A stretch of 64,000 nucleotides of DNA from Rusavskia elegans. Lineage: Eukaryota > Ascomycota > Lecanoromycetes > Teloschistales > Teloschistaceae. The stretch lies in the NCBI GenBank assembly GCA_011316305.1, contig SAUG01000117.1, positions 62,001 to 126,000 on the forward strand, in the 5' to 3' direction. Shown in pieces: positions 37,174 through 47,709 of the stretch (position 1 is its first letter; each line of letters starts with the position of its first letter). The translations under genes were made by a program, and so were the position numbers. The notes below the pieces were generated by a model. It was given only the letters and a program-made list of their open reading frames with translations. It had not been told where the DNA came from and did not search any database.

Positions 37174-38146
37174 TCATGTCTGCTCCTCGTCTCCACCAGC
37201 CAACGCTTGTCTCTTCTGCTGGATTCGTTCCTGTCGTCTCTCGCGCGCGGCTTTGGTCTTGTCGCGCTTGATTTGCATTTCCTCCTTCAGGATGCGCTCG
37301 CGGGCTTTTTCGGCTTTGGCCTTGTGGATCTGTGTTTCACAGAGCACGTTAGCATCTGTTCGTTTGATATGAGGCTTCTATGAAGTGATTTCTTGAGGCT
37401 TGGAGATGAACATAGGAAAGAGGGGAGTGGGGAAGACGTACATGCTCAACAAGAGCACGCTTGTGCTTGAAGGTGTTACCCTTGCTCAGATGATACAGCT
37501 TGTGGTAGAGGTGCTTGTCGATTTTGCCGGAAGCGCGATACTTGACCAGAAGGCGACGAAGGACGCGCAGACGGCGCATCCACATGACTTGGCTGTTTTC
37601 AAGGCACTCATCGTCAGCATGGACCCATAGAATAGAAAAACTCTCGAGCCCAAACGACCGGTCGCATCCACCAAATCATGCGGCACTCTCTTAAAGGGTG
37701 TAACTCGGCGTACCTAGGCATCCTAGCATCGGCCGTACCCTTCCGCTTTCCGAACCCTCTATGTCGTCCAATTCGTCTCGCAGCCGTCAATTCCCTCGCT
37801 CTCGCCCGTGAGTGCATCGTCACGGGTTTGCGGATGATCAAACCATCGGAGACGAGTTTGCGGATTGTTTGGCGCGAGTTGGCGTTGGAGATTTCGTTGA
37901 CTTCGTTGGGGTCGAGCCAAATTTTGCGTTTGCCGCAGCCGGCCACGGAGGCGGCAAGACGCTTTTGAGTGCGGAGATTGACCCTGTACGAGGAATAGGA
38001 GGGTTAGCTGGGGTGATGTTGATAGAGGGAGGTGTGAGTGGGGTGATGTGAGGCTCGTGGCGAGCCATGACTAGGCATTCAGGGCGTGGGGAGGTGTTGC
38101 CGATGCCTATAGCAAGGCAGCATCGAGTGGACTGGATAGCTTACAT
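37174..38146 (-). CDS. Ribosomal protein eL19, large subunit
   Basis: Exons (minus): 38146-38145 (the A and T of the start codon), 37983-37714, 37592-37442, 37329-37174. They sum to 579 nt (192 aa). A 161-bp intron opening GTAAGC splits the initiator ATG as AT|G. The joined reading [20 protein letters not shown] matches the universal eL19 N-terminus, and there is no usable ATG at that position without splicing. Further blocks are [48 protein letters not shown] and the long basic C-terminal helix ([19 protein letters not shown]). eL19 contacts 25S rRNA and forms a bridge to the 40S subunit. The other introns are 121 and 112 bp, long for this window. It is head-to-head with the CinA-type gene, 287 bp apart. 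Confidence 0.96.
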
Positions 38147-38433
38147 GCTGCGATACCTGTGTCGCTGTCGTTGAGGGTTGATGATGGAGGGACGTCGTTG
38201 ATTGAGGAGTCATGATGGCACTGTGGGAACTCGGCTACAGATGCGCTAGTCCCGATCGAGACAGTCTTGGCATCAACGACCCCCTCACCTCATCCAAAGT
38301 TGGTACATATCTGTACCCTTAGTAGTCAGAGCATATGCTCTTCACGATTGTCAGACCTCAGTCTTTACCTTGAATATCCATCATACAAAATCACAGATAT
38401 TCAGGCCTTCTCTTCCAACGCCACAACTCAGCT

Positions 38434-39127
38434 ATGGCATCCACCTTCCCACCATCCTCCATCCGACCCATCCTCAATGAAGTCACCTCCCTCCTTACTT
38501 CCCGGAACGAAACCATCTCCGTCGCCGAAACAGTCAGCCTCCCCCAGTATACCCTTTTAAGCCCCTGAACAGCCACACAATCGCTCACCATCCAGATGCT
38601 ACAAGGCAGCTGGAGGCATCATCTCCGCCTCTCTTCTCTCCGTCCCTGGTGCAAGTAAATTCTACCGCGGCGGCCTAACGCTTTACACATTGGAATCGAG
38701 GGTACAGTTCGCTGGATGGACGGAAGAGAACAAGAAGGATTACAATGGACCAAATGCGGAGGTCGTAAGTGGATTGGCGAAGAATGTGAGGGAGAAGTTG
38801 GGGAGTACGTACTGTCTGTGTGAGAGTGGGACGGCGGGGCCCGGTGGAAGCGGAGCTACTCCGAATAGGAAACCGTACGTGCACCGATGTTCATGAGACG
38901 TGGGTCGGGAACGGGGTCTTTGGGAAAAGAGAATTTATGGCGGCTGACGATCACTGCCTAGGGATTTTGTGGCCCTGGCTATTGCAAGTGAAAATGGAGT
39001 GGTGACAAAGGAAACGACATCCGGTGCCAATGGGGACAGAGAAAAGAATATGGTGGAGTTTGCGAGATTAGGGTTGGAGTTGCTGAAGAGGGTCATTTTG
39101 GAGAAGGCGGAGGGAGCGAAGATCTGA
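38434..39127 (+). CDS. CinA C-terminal-type nicotinamide-nucleotide amidohydrolase
   Basis: Exons: 38434-38532, 38606-38874, 38962-39127. They sum to 534 nt (177 aa), the length of a stand-alone CinA C-terminal (PncC) domain. The junctions are fixed by the motif SVAETAAGGIISASLLSVPG, where the first join falls after VAET, and by the second join before DFVALAIASENG. Other family blocks are GASKFYRGGLTLYTLESR, VREKLGSTYCLCESGTAGPG and MVEFARLGLELL. In bacteria this domain deamidates nicotinamide mononucleotide in NAD salvage. In fungi the role is inferred, not proven. There is no signal peptide. It shares a 287-bp divergent promoter with eL19. The coding strand is C-rich in exon 1 and G-rich in exons 2-3. 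Confidence 0.88.
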
Positions 39128-39406
39128 ATCGTCATATACCTGACGAATCGAAGACTGTGGAATCTACGATGCATGATTTATCATGCGGAAGATGTGGGCC
39201 TTGATTGAAGCCTACACGCGAGGCTCGAGATGAGCTGTCAGTCCTCTCTGTTTGCTGCGACGACTATCGGTGCTGGCTCCAGAGGTCTGCTGGTTTATGG
39301 AATGTTCCGTGGTGACCAGGTATTTAAGGGGGCTGAAATTCTGCTAACAGTGATATGATACAGTGTCTCTACTCCTTGTCTAAGACCCCAATCTCCGTGG
39401 AATCCT

Positions 39407-39847
39407 TTGGATTGCAAAAGATATTCAATAAAAAGCCCTGCATCGGTTATCAGCAGAGCAGTAATATCTCGTCAACCTGTTCAAATCCTATGCTTTGAAG
39501 GGGCAGATGGCCATATCGAAGTTTGCGCAGGCTACGGTCATCTCTCTCGAGCCGAAGTTGAGTGCGTTCAAGAAAATCGAAGACTGGAGCAGGATCCCAA
39601 TTCCGAAGGCCGATACATTGTGATAGGTGCCAAGGTTTCGAGAGCTTATAACTGGAGACCACCTCCAACAAGAACCGGTGAACCTAGTGGGTTTCTCTTT
39701 GTCTTCTACCACAGGGTTTACAGGAACATTTCTGCTGTCGATGGCGAGCCCGAGGCAGCTCGGTTTTTTAGAGAATTGTGTTGGGTACATCCGCCTCATA
39801 TTTTGGCATGGATAAGGATAAAGCGAGCGATGCCGTACTTCCATTAA
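39407..39847 (+). CDS. Hypothetical protein or gene remnant
   Basis: A 146-aa frame with protein-like composition, including YGHLSRAEVECVQENRRLEQ and GFLFVFYHRVYRNISAVDG. I do not recognise it. There is no clear promoter and no conserved start, and the flanking sequence becomes AT-rich. It could be one exon of a larger gene or a decayed fragment. Confidence 0.3.
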   Translation: MDCKRYSIKSPASVISRAVISRQPVQILCFEGADGHIEVCAGYGHLSRAEVECVQENRRLEQDPNSEGRYIVIGAKVSRAYNWRPPPTRTGEPSGFLFVFYHRVYRNISAVDGEPEAARFFRELCWVHPPHILAWIRIKRAMPYFH

Positions 39848-40537
39848 GTACCACCTCCCCAGTTGTGGCATCCGAGGAGGTCTCCAGGGTCTGTTTCGAT
39901 TTCACACATCAATCACCAGCAAGTCCCGAGAGCGTAATACCTTTTCTATTACTAATCCTCCACTCTACTGATTATCGCTTATTATTCAAGTTCAGTCGAG
40001 CGGTAGCTTCCTGTATAATAAGATCTAAGCAACCAACTGGACAAATTTCCATGTTAAGGCGATTGCTGTACGCCTTTATTTCATTTGAGTATGGACACAG
40101 GAAGCCGCTGGACTGAACGCTATAGCGGTGAGGTGAATCATTTGTACCGTTGTATATATCACGAAATGTTACTCTTCTCAAACTGCCCGGATCCGCAGGA
40201 CGGCAGAAAACAACAAGCTGTCCTAGAAGTAGTAGCAAGCATGCTGTATACAGTTACAGCATATCTGTCTTATATATCGACATGTATCTTAGTTGTACCA
40301 GATTTCGGTCATGAAAAGGCAGCAGCAGCAGCAATATTTCATATTCTCAATCTCACTCAAGATATTGGCTCGTACTAATTGCGCTAACTAACGCCATACA
40401 CAGCACACAACATCTTCCACGGAAGAACCATCTGACTTTCAAAAAACGACTCCATCATCACCCTCATCCATATCCAAGCAGTCCCCTCCATCTCAACCCC
40501 TCACAAGCCAACCCCCCTCCAGCCCCCGAAACAAATC
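39848..40537. other. Intergenic gap, no gene seen
   Basis: The left part is moderately AT-rich, includes a short (GCA)n run at about 40320-40333, and ends in a C-rich stretch (from about 40480) that is the 3' flank of the next minus-strand gene. Nothing is supported. Confidence 0.4.
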
Positions 40538-41062
40538 TCAATAATAAAACCCAACAGGCATCATCAACCCCCCCACCCTCTCCGCCTCCTCATACGCCAC
40601 CTTGGCATCATCCCAGACCCCCAAAATCTTATACGTCCCTAGTTCGTAAACAAGATACAACTCTTCATCTGGTCCCTCTTCCCCTCCACTCCCTTCGCCT
40701 CGCCCTCCTCCTCCTCCCACGCGCTTATTCTCTCCCCCAGCCCCACCTCTCGCACTTCTTCCATTCCCACCTCCACCACCACACCTAACAACCTCACACT
40801 CAACAACACTAAACCCCAACCAACTCCCCCTACACCAATAAACCTCCACCACGCCATCCACTTTCGGCCCAGCCGTAGCGGGCCCGCCGGGGACAGGGTG
40901 CTCGGAGGCGTTGACGTGGGAATTGAGTTTGGCCTTGCTGTATGTGATGGCGGGGTGGGGGTGCTGGTATAGGCGGAGGATGCCTTGGTAGCGGGAATTG
41001 AGGCCCGAGAGGACGGCGTGGATTTTTTGGGGAGGGCGGTGGGTGTGGGGGTGGGGGGGCAT
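40538..41062 (-). CDS. Unrecognised small protein, paralogue A of a four-copy local family
   Basis: Single-exon frame of 174 aa. The N-terminal block is AVLSGLNSRYQGILRLY followed by HPAITYSKAKLNSH. A middle block (GFSVVECE) is followed by a Gly/Arg-rich insert (about residues 95-125). The C-terminal block is LYLVYELGTYKILGVWDDAK, then a helix with EEAE. The first and last blocks match, in order and spacing, the proteins at 49074 and 54531 and the broken copy at 41710. The family is unknown to me. There is no signal peptide or membrane segment, so it is probably cytosolic. The Gly-rich insert is unique to this copy and coincides with a very G-rich coding strand. Confidence 0.6.
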   Translation of the reverse strand: MPPHPHTHRPPQKIHAVLSGLNSRYQGILRLYQHPHPAITYSKAKLNSHVNASEHPVPGGPATAGPKVDGVVEVYWCRGSWLGFSVVECEVVRCGGGGGNGRSARGGAGGENKRVGGGGGRGEGSGGEEGPDEELYLVYELGTYKILGVWDDAKVAYEEAERVGGLMMPVGFYY

Positions 41063-41709
41063 TGTGTTGGTTTCCGGTGAGGGGTATTGGGTGAGAGTGA
41101 GGGGGGTGGGGTGGTGTGTGGATATTTTATTGATGTTTCTTGGTGTTGGGGGATGGATTGTTATGCGTGGAGAGAGTTTTTCTGATTGAGAGAAGATTTG
41201 AAGGGGTTTTTTTTTTTTTGTTTTGGGATGAAGGACTGCCAGATCGCACGATGAATGACATACCTGGCGATTTTCGGTCTGTTGATTTCAATCATACATG
41301 TTTCGAAACAAATAAAGGCGATTTTACCACGTGAACCCCCCTGAATTGGATAAGCAAGCTTTTCGTTCAGACTTGCCTGCATATGAGATGGTTTTCCCAC
41401 TTTGTAGGCGTGGTCATCAATCACCAAGTAGGCATCACGATGGACATCATGACACTCATAGCTTGCGGAATAGCGGAAGCAAGCTTGGCCAACATCTCAT
41501 ATGATCATTGTTCTGGCTGTGGCATTCAATGATCACCAGTCGGAGAAGCGGGATGGAATCATGGAAAACTTGTAGCAATCAGAAATACGTAGTATAAAAG
41601 ATGTGAGAAATCTAAACGAAGCTGTAGGATACGGTTTTTTCCGTTCAGCCTCAGCGTCGCTACTAGTGGGAAAGCAAGTGTCAGCCAAAAGAGAGGAGGG
41701 GAAAAGATC
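41063..41709. other. Intergenic gap between two divergent family copies
   Basis: No gene is seen. It contains a T-run of about 13 at 41207-41220. It separates paralogue A (minus) from the broken copy D (plus), so it could derive from one inverted duplication. Confidence 0.4.
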
Positions 41710-42214
41710 ATGGCATCAAACCCAGCGTCGACAGTCACCGAGCACTCCGTCTTCGTCGTCATCCGCCGATTGATTTGATTACTCGCCCGACATCTCGAGG
41801 GCCTATGCATGCAAAATACTCGCCATCGCCTGGTGCAAATCACTTATCGATGAACACACGATCCAATCAGGCCGCAAAGCTTACCTTGAAGATATCATCG
41901 TCACTTCGCCTGAAGAAGGAGTCACGGAAGTTTTTATGAGTCCACGACCGAACAACCACTGTTTCGGGGTGGTGAAGACGCCCTTCACTAGGTTCATTGC
42001 TGCTGCAGCCAAGACCAAAAGCCAGCATATTCATATCGTGTACGAACAGAAGTCTGGTGAAGTGCTTCGGGCTACCGATAGCCCCGAGGAGGCAGATAGA
42101 ATACGCGAGTCGGCGATTCCTTTGCCTCCGAGAACCATCGAGTACCCAACATTCGTATTCACGTATGTGGGTCAGCAGTATGAGTGCAAGAAAATATTAT
42201 TGATCCTCTATTAG
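41710..42214 (+). pseudogene. Broken copy D of the local small-protein family
   Basis: An ATG at 41710 opens MASNPASTVTEHSVFVVI, equivalent to the family's 'VFVIL' start, but the frame stops at 41776-41778. The rest of the family body continues in another frame from about 41790: AIAWCKSLIDEH matches AIEWCTAQIDEY of the 49074 copy, EEGVTEVF matches YGVTEVS, and HIHIVYEQKSGEVLRATDS matches DVFVIYDRSSMKVLWTTNS. The stop is at 42212-42214. The conserved SGxxxRY segment is missing and no GT..AG intron restores the frame. I therefore read it as a frameshifted copy and do not attempt a repaired sequence. Confidence 0.5.
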
Positions 42215-42353
42215 AGGCGGGGCCAGTGATCAAAATTTCAGAAGGCGTCGAATTGTAGAGGAGATGATTTGAGCTTTTGGAAGACTATCTTAGCATCTCG
42301 GATCACATGGTTGGATAAAGTCGATATGTCGTTGTGAACAACCTCTCATAGGT

Positions 42354-45300
42354 TCATTCGTTGCAGCTCATCTTAAACCTCTTCACTAGCTCCTACGGGG
42401 CTCCTTGTCAGCTAGATTCCATATGACAGCCAAGAAGTAACCCATGTCAATAAATGATCATACCTCAAAATCACAGTCGGCCATACTGCCAAAGACCGAA
42501 TGTTTGCCTAACTTCTCTGCGGTTACCCTCGGACTCGACACTCCAAAAGCGACCCTGGCCAGAAAGCGCGCATCGTCTCGAGTCTTTGTTGCAGAAAAAA
42601 TAGCTTTGATCCTAGTTTCATCGATACGGCCCTTTCGTTGCTGTTTACCCGATGGCGAATATTCAACAGGTTTTCTGGTTATACAGAAGCTGCAAGTTCC
42701 GCATCCATTGTTGGGGATCGATAACTCGTCGCTGAAGTGCTTTGCAAGCTCACGACTCAAGCAGCCGTTCGTGGTGACAAATCGGATCACTTGCTGAACC
42801 CTTTCCATATCACTTTTCTCTCTTTCTTCAATTTGGGCGTAGATTGAGGTAATTATGTCGTGCTTGGCAGCTTCGCCTTGAGGAAACGCCTTCGTGATTT
42901 TGAATCGATTGATAACTCCAGAGGTCTTGAGCTCGATGGCTCCAGAATCATTCCATTCTCGGAGCTTTCGAATAGCTTCCTCTCGCGGAAAGCGGCCGTC
43001 TGTTGCTACAGCATCAACATCGATCGACGTCCATTTAAAAGCAGTCCGTGAGTGTTTCTTGATCATGCTGGATACCCTGGAGTGATCTGTAGCGTGGCTG
43101 TCAAATGAGGCAGTCTTCAAGTACTTGTAATCCGAATATTTAGGAGTGACTGCTCGGATCAGCTCAAATCGCAGTTCCAACTGGGCGTTGAGAAGGTCCA
43201 AAGCATTTCTCTGCAAACATGTCAATTAACAGAGTGATGATATCTGCAAAAGACTCTTACGCGGATATCCCACTCCCTTGACTCTTCGTAGAGATTGCGC
43301 TCGATAACATCTCCAACTTTAGCATGTCGATGTACCTCCAACATTTCTCCCACTAGACCTTTCACAGTTCTCAAGCTCGGTACATCTGCTCTAGACCATT
43401 CTTCCATGATGCGAATGTCTCCAGCACACAGGTATATCATACATGTGCTGTCCAGCCCATCGCGTCCTGCTCGACCGATCTCTTGACTGTATCCCCTGCG
43501 GTGGAATTTGGAGTCAGCATGGCTGCAACACGACTTTCTCGAGGAACACAAGGGAGGATGTCATTATAACATGTCTCATTCCAAGCTTGGCAGAGCATCC
43601 GACTGACGTGTTAATTGAGGTCTCGAATGCCTAGCTTGCCAGGGATAGCTTCCAAGTCAAGCAGGATCCGGGTAAAGGAGCTCCGAAGACTACTTACTCT
43701 AGGCTCTTGGGGACTGCGTAATGGACAACATTCCTAATATTTGCCTTGTCGATGCCCATACCAAAAGCGATTGTAGCCACGATCTGTGACAATAAGAACG
43801 CATCAGCAAGGTTACGTTTCTGTCCAAGCGCCGAGCAAGTTGCTTACAATGATCTCATTGGATGCCATGAATTTATCCTGCACGGCTGTCCTCAACTCGG
43901 TAGCCATTCCGGCGTGATAGCTGTGAGCGTTGAAGCCTGCACTCTTCAAGATGTTGCACACAATCTCGGTCTGATCATGTGTCTGGACATAGACGATCGA
44001 AGGTCCTTTATGCTTCTGAAAGAAAGCGGTGAGGTCAGATTCTTTTGCTCTGTCAGAAATAAACGACTTGGCAAGTAGATGAAGGTTTGGTCTGTATGTA
44101 GTCGTGCGAAAGATCCCATCAGTGTCGATGTCAAAGGCAGCGCAAATATCAGTAGCGACCTTCGGCGTAGCGGTTGCAGTCAGGCATAAAACTCGCTCGG
44201 CTTCGGTCTCCTTAGCGAACCTAGCAACTGTAGCGGATTATGGTCAAAGCTTGATAATCCACCACACTGGAGGGATTCATACTTTTCAGATAATCCGGTC
44301 GAAAGGCATGCCCCCACTCTGAGATACAATGAGCCTCGTCAATGGCAAGTAAGCGGATCTTAGTGTTGCTAATCATTTCGATAAAGGTTTCGTTGTTCAG
44401 TCGCTCGGGAGCCACATACCTTGGAAAGAGTGTCAGCGTACGGTAACGAAGCCCATAAAGGAGGTACCCAGTCTCCTCGCTGTGCGAGTGGCTTAGCTCT
44501 CGGCCTCGAAGAAAGCGAAAGACTAATCGAGAACAGGCGTTGCCGTAACATGGAACACCAAGACGAAAGGTAGGGCTTACAGGAGCTTCAACTCATCTTT
44601 TCTTAGCTTGTCACATGTGTCAAGCCAGGCGTCACGGGTTTGCGATGAATCCATAGCAGCCGCACACACTCCTCGTCTTCTTAGAGCATCGACTTGATCC
44701 TATGGACCAAATTAGATACACGAAGAGGAAGTGGCAGAGAAGCAGAGAAGTGTACAGGACTGCTCCTGGAGGGCAGTCCATCGAGAGGTCGACAAGAGTG
44801 CAAAGAAAAATGTAACGGGGACGCACCTTCATCAACGCAATGAGGGGGCTGACGACTAGCGTAACACCCTTGCCTGGCGTCCGCGCACAGTGTTTGTCGC
44901 ACTCGTCGAAAGCCAGGGCCGGAATTTGGTAGACGAGACTCTTGCCACCCCCAGTGGGAAAGACGACCGCTGCTGAGCGCCCATTGATCAGACGTGCAAT
45001 GGCTTGTTCTTGCTTCAGCCGAAATTTGGGAAAACCCCAGGTCTTTTGTAGGATTGATTCTGCCAACTTAATTGACGTGTCGTCATCAGCTAGCTTAAGC
45101 TTTTTAGAGCAAGCATCGTCGTCAAATTCCGAGGGTGAAGACCTCTTGAGGCTCAAACCGTCCGTAGTATGCGGTTCGGCCAGCAGGAGGTCTTCATCGT
45201 CCACATCACCAAAGTCGGAATGCTCACTTCCCAACTGAGCCTCGCCAATGTCTTCGTCCTCAGGTGACTCTTTGATGTAAGTTGCGATATCTGCAAGTAA

Positions 45301-45459
45301 TACCTTCAGCTTCGCCAGAGGAACGTCAACTCGGTCTTGTATGGCTTGATAATTCTTGATCTCACTCAGGATGGCATTGCGGCGTACTGATCGAGGTCGA
45401 GGAGTATTGCCGTTGGACAGGAGAGGCATCTGACCTAGACACGCCAAAGCAGGGGTCAT
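42354..45459 (-). CDS. RecQ-family ATP-dependent DNA helicase
   Basis: Exons (minus): 45459-44827, 44699-44581, 44419-44283, 44227-43848, 43783-43698, 43495-43261, 43210-42464, 42392-42354. They sum to 2376 nt (791 aa), all in phase. The N-terminal 140 residues are helical then acidic ([20 protein letters not shown]). The helicase core begins at about 145: motif 0 (FRLKQEQAI), Walker A ([13 protein letters not shown]), motif II with the RecQ aromatic loop ([19 protein letters not shown]), motif III ([11 protein letters not shown]), motif V ([15 protein letters not shown]) and motif VI ([14 protein letters not shown]). An RQC zinc-type segment with CGTCSFC lies near residue 680. RecQ enzymes unwind forked and recombination DNA in the nucleus. 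I see no HRDC domain; the short tail ends KRFKMSCNE. Start choice is uncertain: an ATG 30 bp further in (MPLLSNGNT) is also possible. Intron 5 is 202 bp. Confidence 0.94.
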
Positions 45460-45888
45460 AGAGGAGTCAATTGAGATGGAGTTGAAACTCAGTTGAGAGA
45501 GGTGTGGGTATAGTCAATCAATCTGGACGAGGGGGAGTCCGTATTGAACGCGCCTCACGCGATTGGAGGGCGCGTCTGACGTCATCCACCCATCTCATCG
45601 CCATGCGATCCTCAAGGTGAGGATCAGGGTGGGAGTAGAAGTCTATGATGGACGTGTGAGACGAAATGAGTTTTTCCATAGCACTAATCTGAACGAAAGC
45701 CGTGGAGCATACGGACTGTGTACGACATCATGCGCAATGACGCCATACCCGAGTACCACTTTTGCCCACCACCACCATTGCTCGTAGCAGATCCACCACA
45801 ACCTTCAAGCAGTCATTTCGACGAGATCTCCTATTGAGGTACCCATTACTATTGATCCTGGACCCAGTAAGCCCTGCGACTGTGCATC
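45460..45888. promoter_or_regulatory. Divergent promoter, RecQ/chromate transporter
   Basis: This 429-bp gap lies between two oppositely oriented start codons and holds both promoters. No specific element is convincing. Confidence 0.5.
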
Positions 45889-47709
45889 ATGCTTTCCTCC
45901 ACGCTGTCCAGCCTCACCGAAATCCTCTCTGGTCGCAAACCATGGCAATCAAGTGCCCTGGGAGACATGCTACGGCGGAATTGGTACCTGGGTCTCACCA
46001 GCTTTGGGGGCCCAGCGGTGCATTTTCAGATCGTATGTCCACTGATCGAGACGCTGAAACATCTCACTGACATGGCTGGCTATAGTTCCATCGACTGTTC
46101 GTTGAAAAGTTGAAGTGGATAGATGAACAGATGGTATGAAAATACTACTTCGACGGAGCTCGGGTCTGACCAGTGCTCTACGAGTGATCTAGTACAAAGA
46201 GCTCTTCGCACTATGTCAAGCATTGCCCGGTCCTGGGAGCACCAAGATGCTCTATTCTATCAATGTCCTCCACTCGGGCTTTGCCGTCGGTCTCCTCTCG
46301 TTCTTCATTTGGAGGTATTCTTCGCATCCAGCCTGCGATCAAAGCACTCTCTCAGTTGACCCAACTCCAGTCTTCCTGCTGCCATTGCCGCTTACGGCCT
46401 CGCTCTGGGCATCGCGCGTATCGATGAGAGGCTCCCTGCTCCCGTGTATGCTCTTCTGACCGGTTTGAACGCGGCTACTGTGGGTATCATCGCTTTGGCT
46501 GCTGTACAGTTGTCCCAGAAAGCCATCACAGACAAACTCACAAGGATCTTGGTTTTCTTTGGTGGTACTGCTGGCATCTTGTACAACGCTCTATGGTATT
46601 TTCCCGTTCTGATGGTCGCTGGGGGAGCATCAACCATCGTCTGGGATTACCGTTGGCTTCACAGGCTTGTCAGGAGCGTTAAGCGACCTGCCCGCCCATA
46701 TGACCGAGACTCTGAAGGCCACCCGCAATCCATGGAATCCATTGAATTATCTTCAGAAGCGCGATTACGAAGGCCTGGACAGGCCGTCATACACCCTGAT
46801 CCACAGTCGCCGAACAACAATACTGTCCAAGAAGACGAAGAGCATGAGAGGATTGTCCCACCGACGCTCGAAATGCGGGTCCTGTCGTGGAAGTTCGGTG
46901 CTATAGTGATCACAGCCTTCTTCATAAGCTTTATCGTCATCATGGCCCTCCGCGGCACAGGAAATATCGACGAGAGAGGCTTCAACCTATTTGCCAATCT
47001 TTATCTTGCTGGTACCAGAGCCCTTCCATAGTGAAATGGACTTCAAGGCTGATGGAGCAATAGGAACCATCATCTTTGGTGGAGGGCCAGTCGTCATCCC
47101 GCTATTGAGGGAGTCAGTCCACAACACCCTTCTTCCATCATAATCGTTGACAAATTCTAGATACGTCGTCGCTGAAGGCTGGGTCTCTACAAGAGACTTC
47201 TTGCTGGGATTAGCCATCATACAAGCCTTCCCAGGGCCAAACTTCAATTGTACCGACACAACCGTTCGGCTTCGTCATCATTCGCTAATATAGCTTGCGT
47301 AGTCGCCGTGTACCTAGGCTCCCTCGCCGCCATCAGCTCACCCAGTCTTCCTTCAGCTGCCGGCGCCGTCATCGGCTACATCGCCATCTTCGCTCCCGGT
47401 CTCATCCTCCAGACAGGCTTCATGGGTCTATGGAAGACACTCAGGGGTTATCGATGGTTCACCTCCTGTCTCCGCGGTGTTAATGCGTGTGCAGTTGGCC
47501 TTGTCTACACGGCAGTGTATCGACTCTGGGAGATTGGGTACATTGACGAGGCCTTCCAAAGCGGCTCATCGTTGGCCAGAGATCCTTGGTGGGTCGTGGT
47601 TACGGCCACGAGCTTTGTTGGGGGCATGTGGTTCAAGTTGCCCGCACCCGCTGCTATTCTCTTGGGAGGAGTGATGGGGATGGTATGGTTTGGGGTGGTG
47701 AAGGCGTAA
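45889..47709 (+). CDS. Chromate ion transporter (CHR family), two-domain
   Basis: Exons: 45889-46032, 46086-46133, 46193-46314, 46371-47011, 47064-47112, 47161-47249, 47303-47709. They sum to 1500 nt (499 aa), with six introns of 48-59 bp. Both halves carry the CHR signature. Half 1 has LTSFGGPAVHFQI, VEKLKWIDEQMYKELFALCQ and ALPGPGSTK. Half 2 has IIFGGGPVVIPLLREYVVAEGW, LGLAIIQAFPGPNFNFAVYLG and PGLILQTGFMGLWKTL. The last acceptor (tag before TCGCCGTG at 47303) was chosen over a nearby one because it restores FNFAVYLGS. A hydrophilic loop of about 90 residues joins the halves. The family exports chromate, probably by sulfate exchange, at the plasma membrane. The physiological substrate in fungi is uncertain. 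Confidence 0.93.

Noticed and set aside
41205..41222. Poly-T run as a possible retroposon tail
   Set aside because: There is no adjacent reverse-transcribed gene copy and no target-site duplication. Simple slippage is enough.
47250..47302. Earlier acceptor (ATAG before CTTGCG) for the last chromate-transporter intron
   Set aside because: It is in frame but inserts three residues into the conserved FNFAVYLG motif. The next AG restores the motif exactly.
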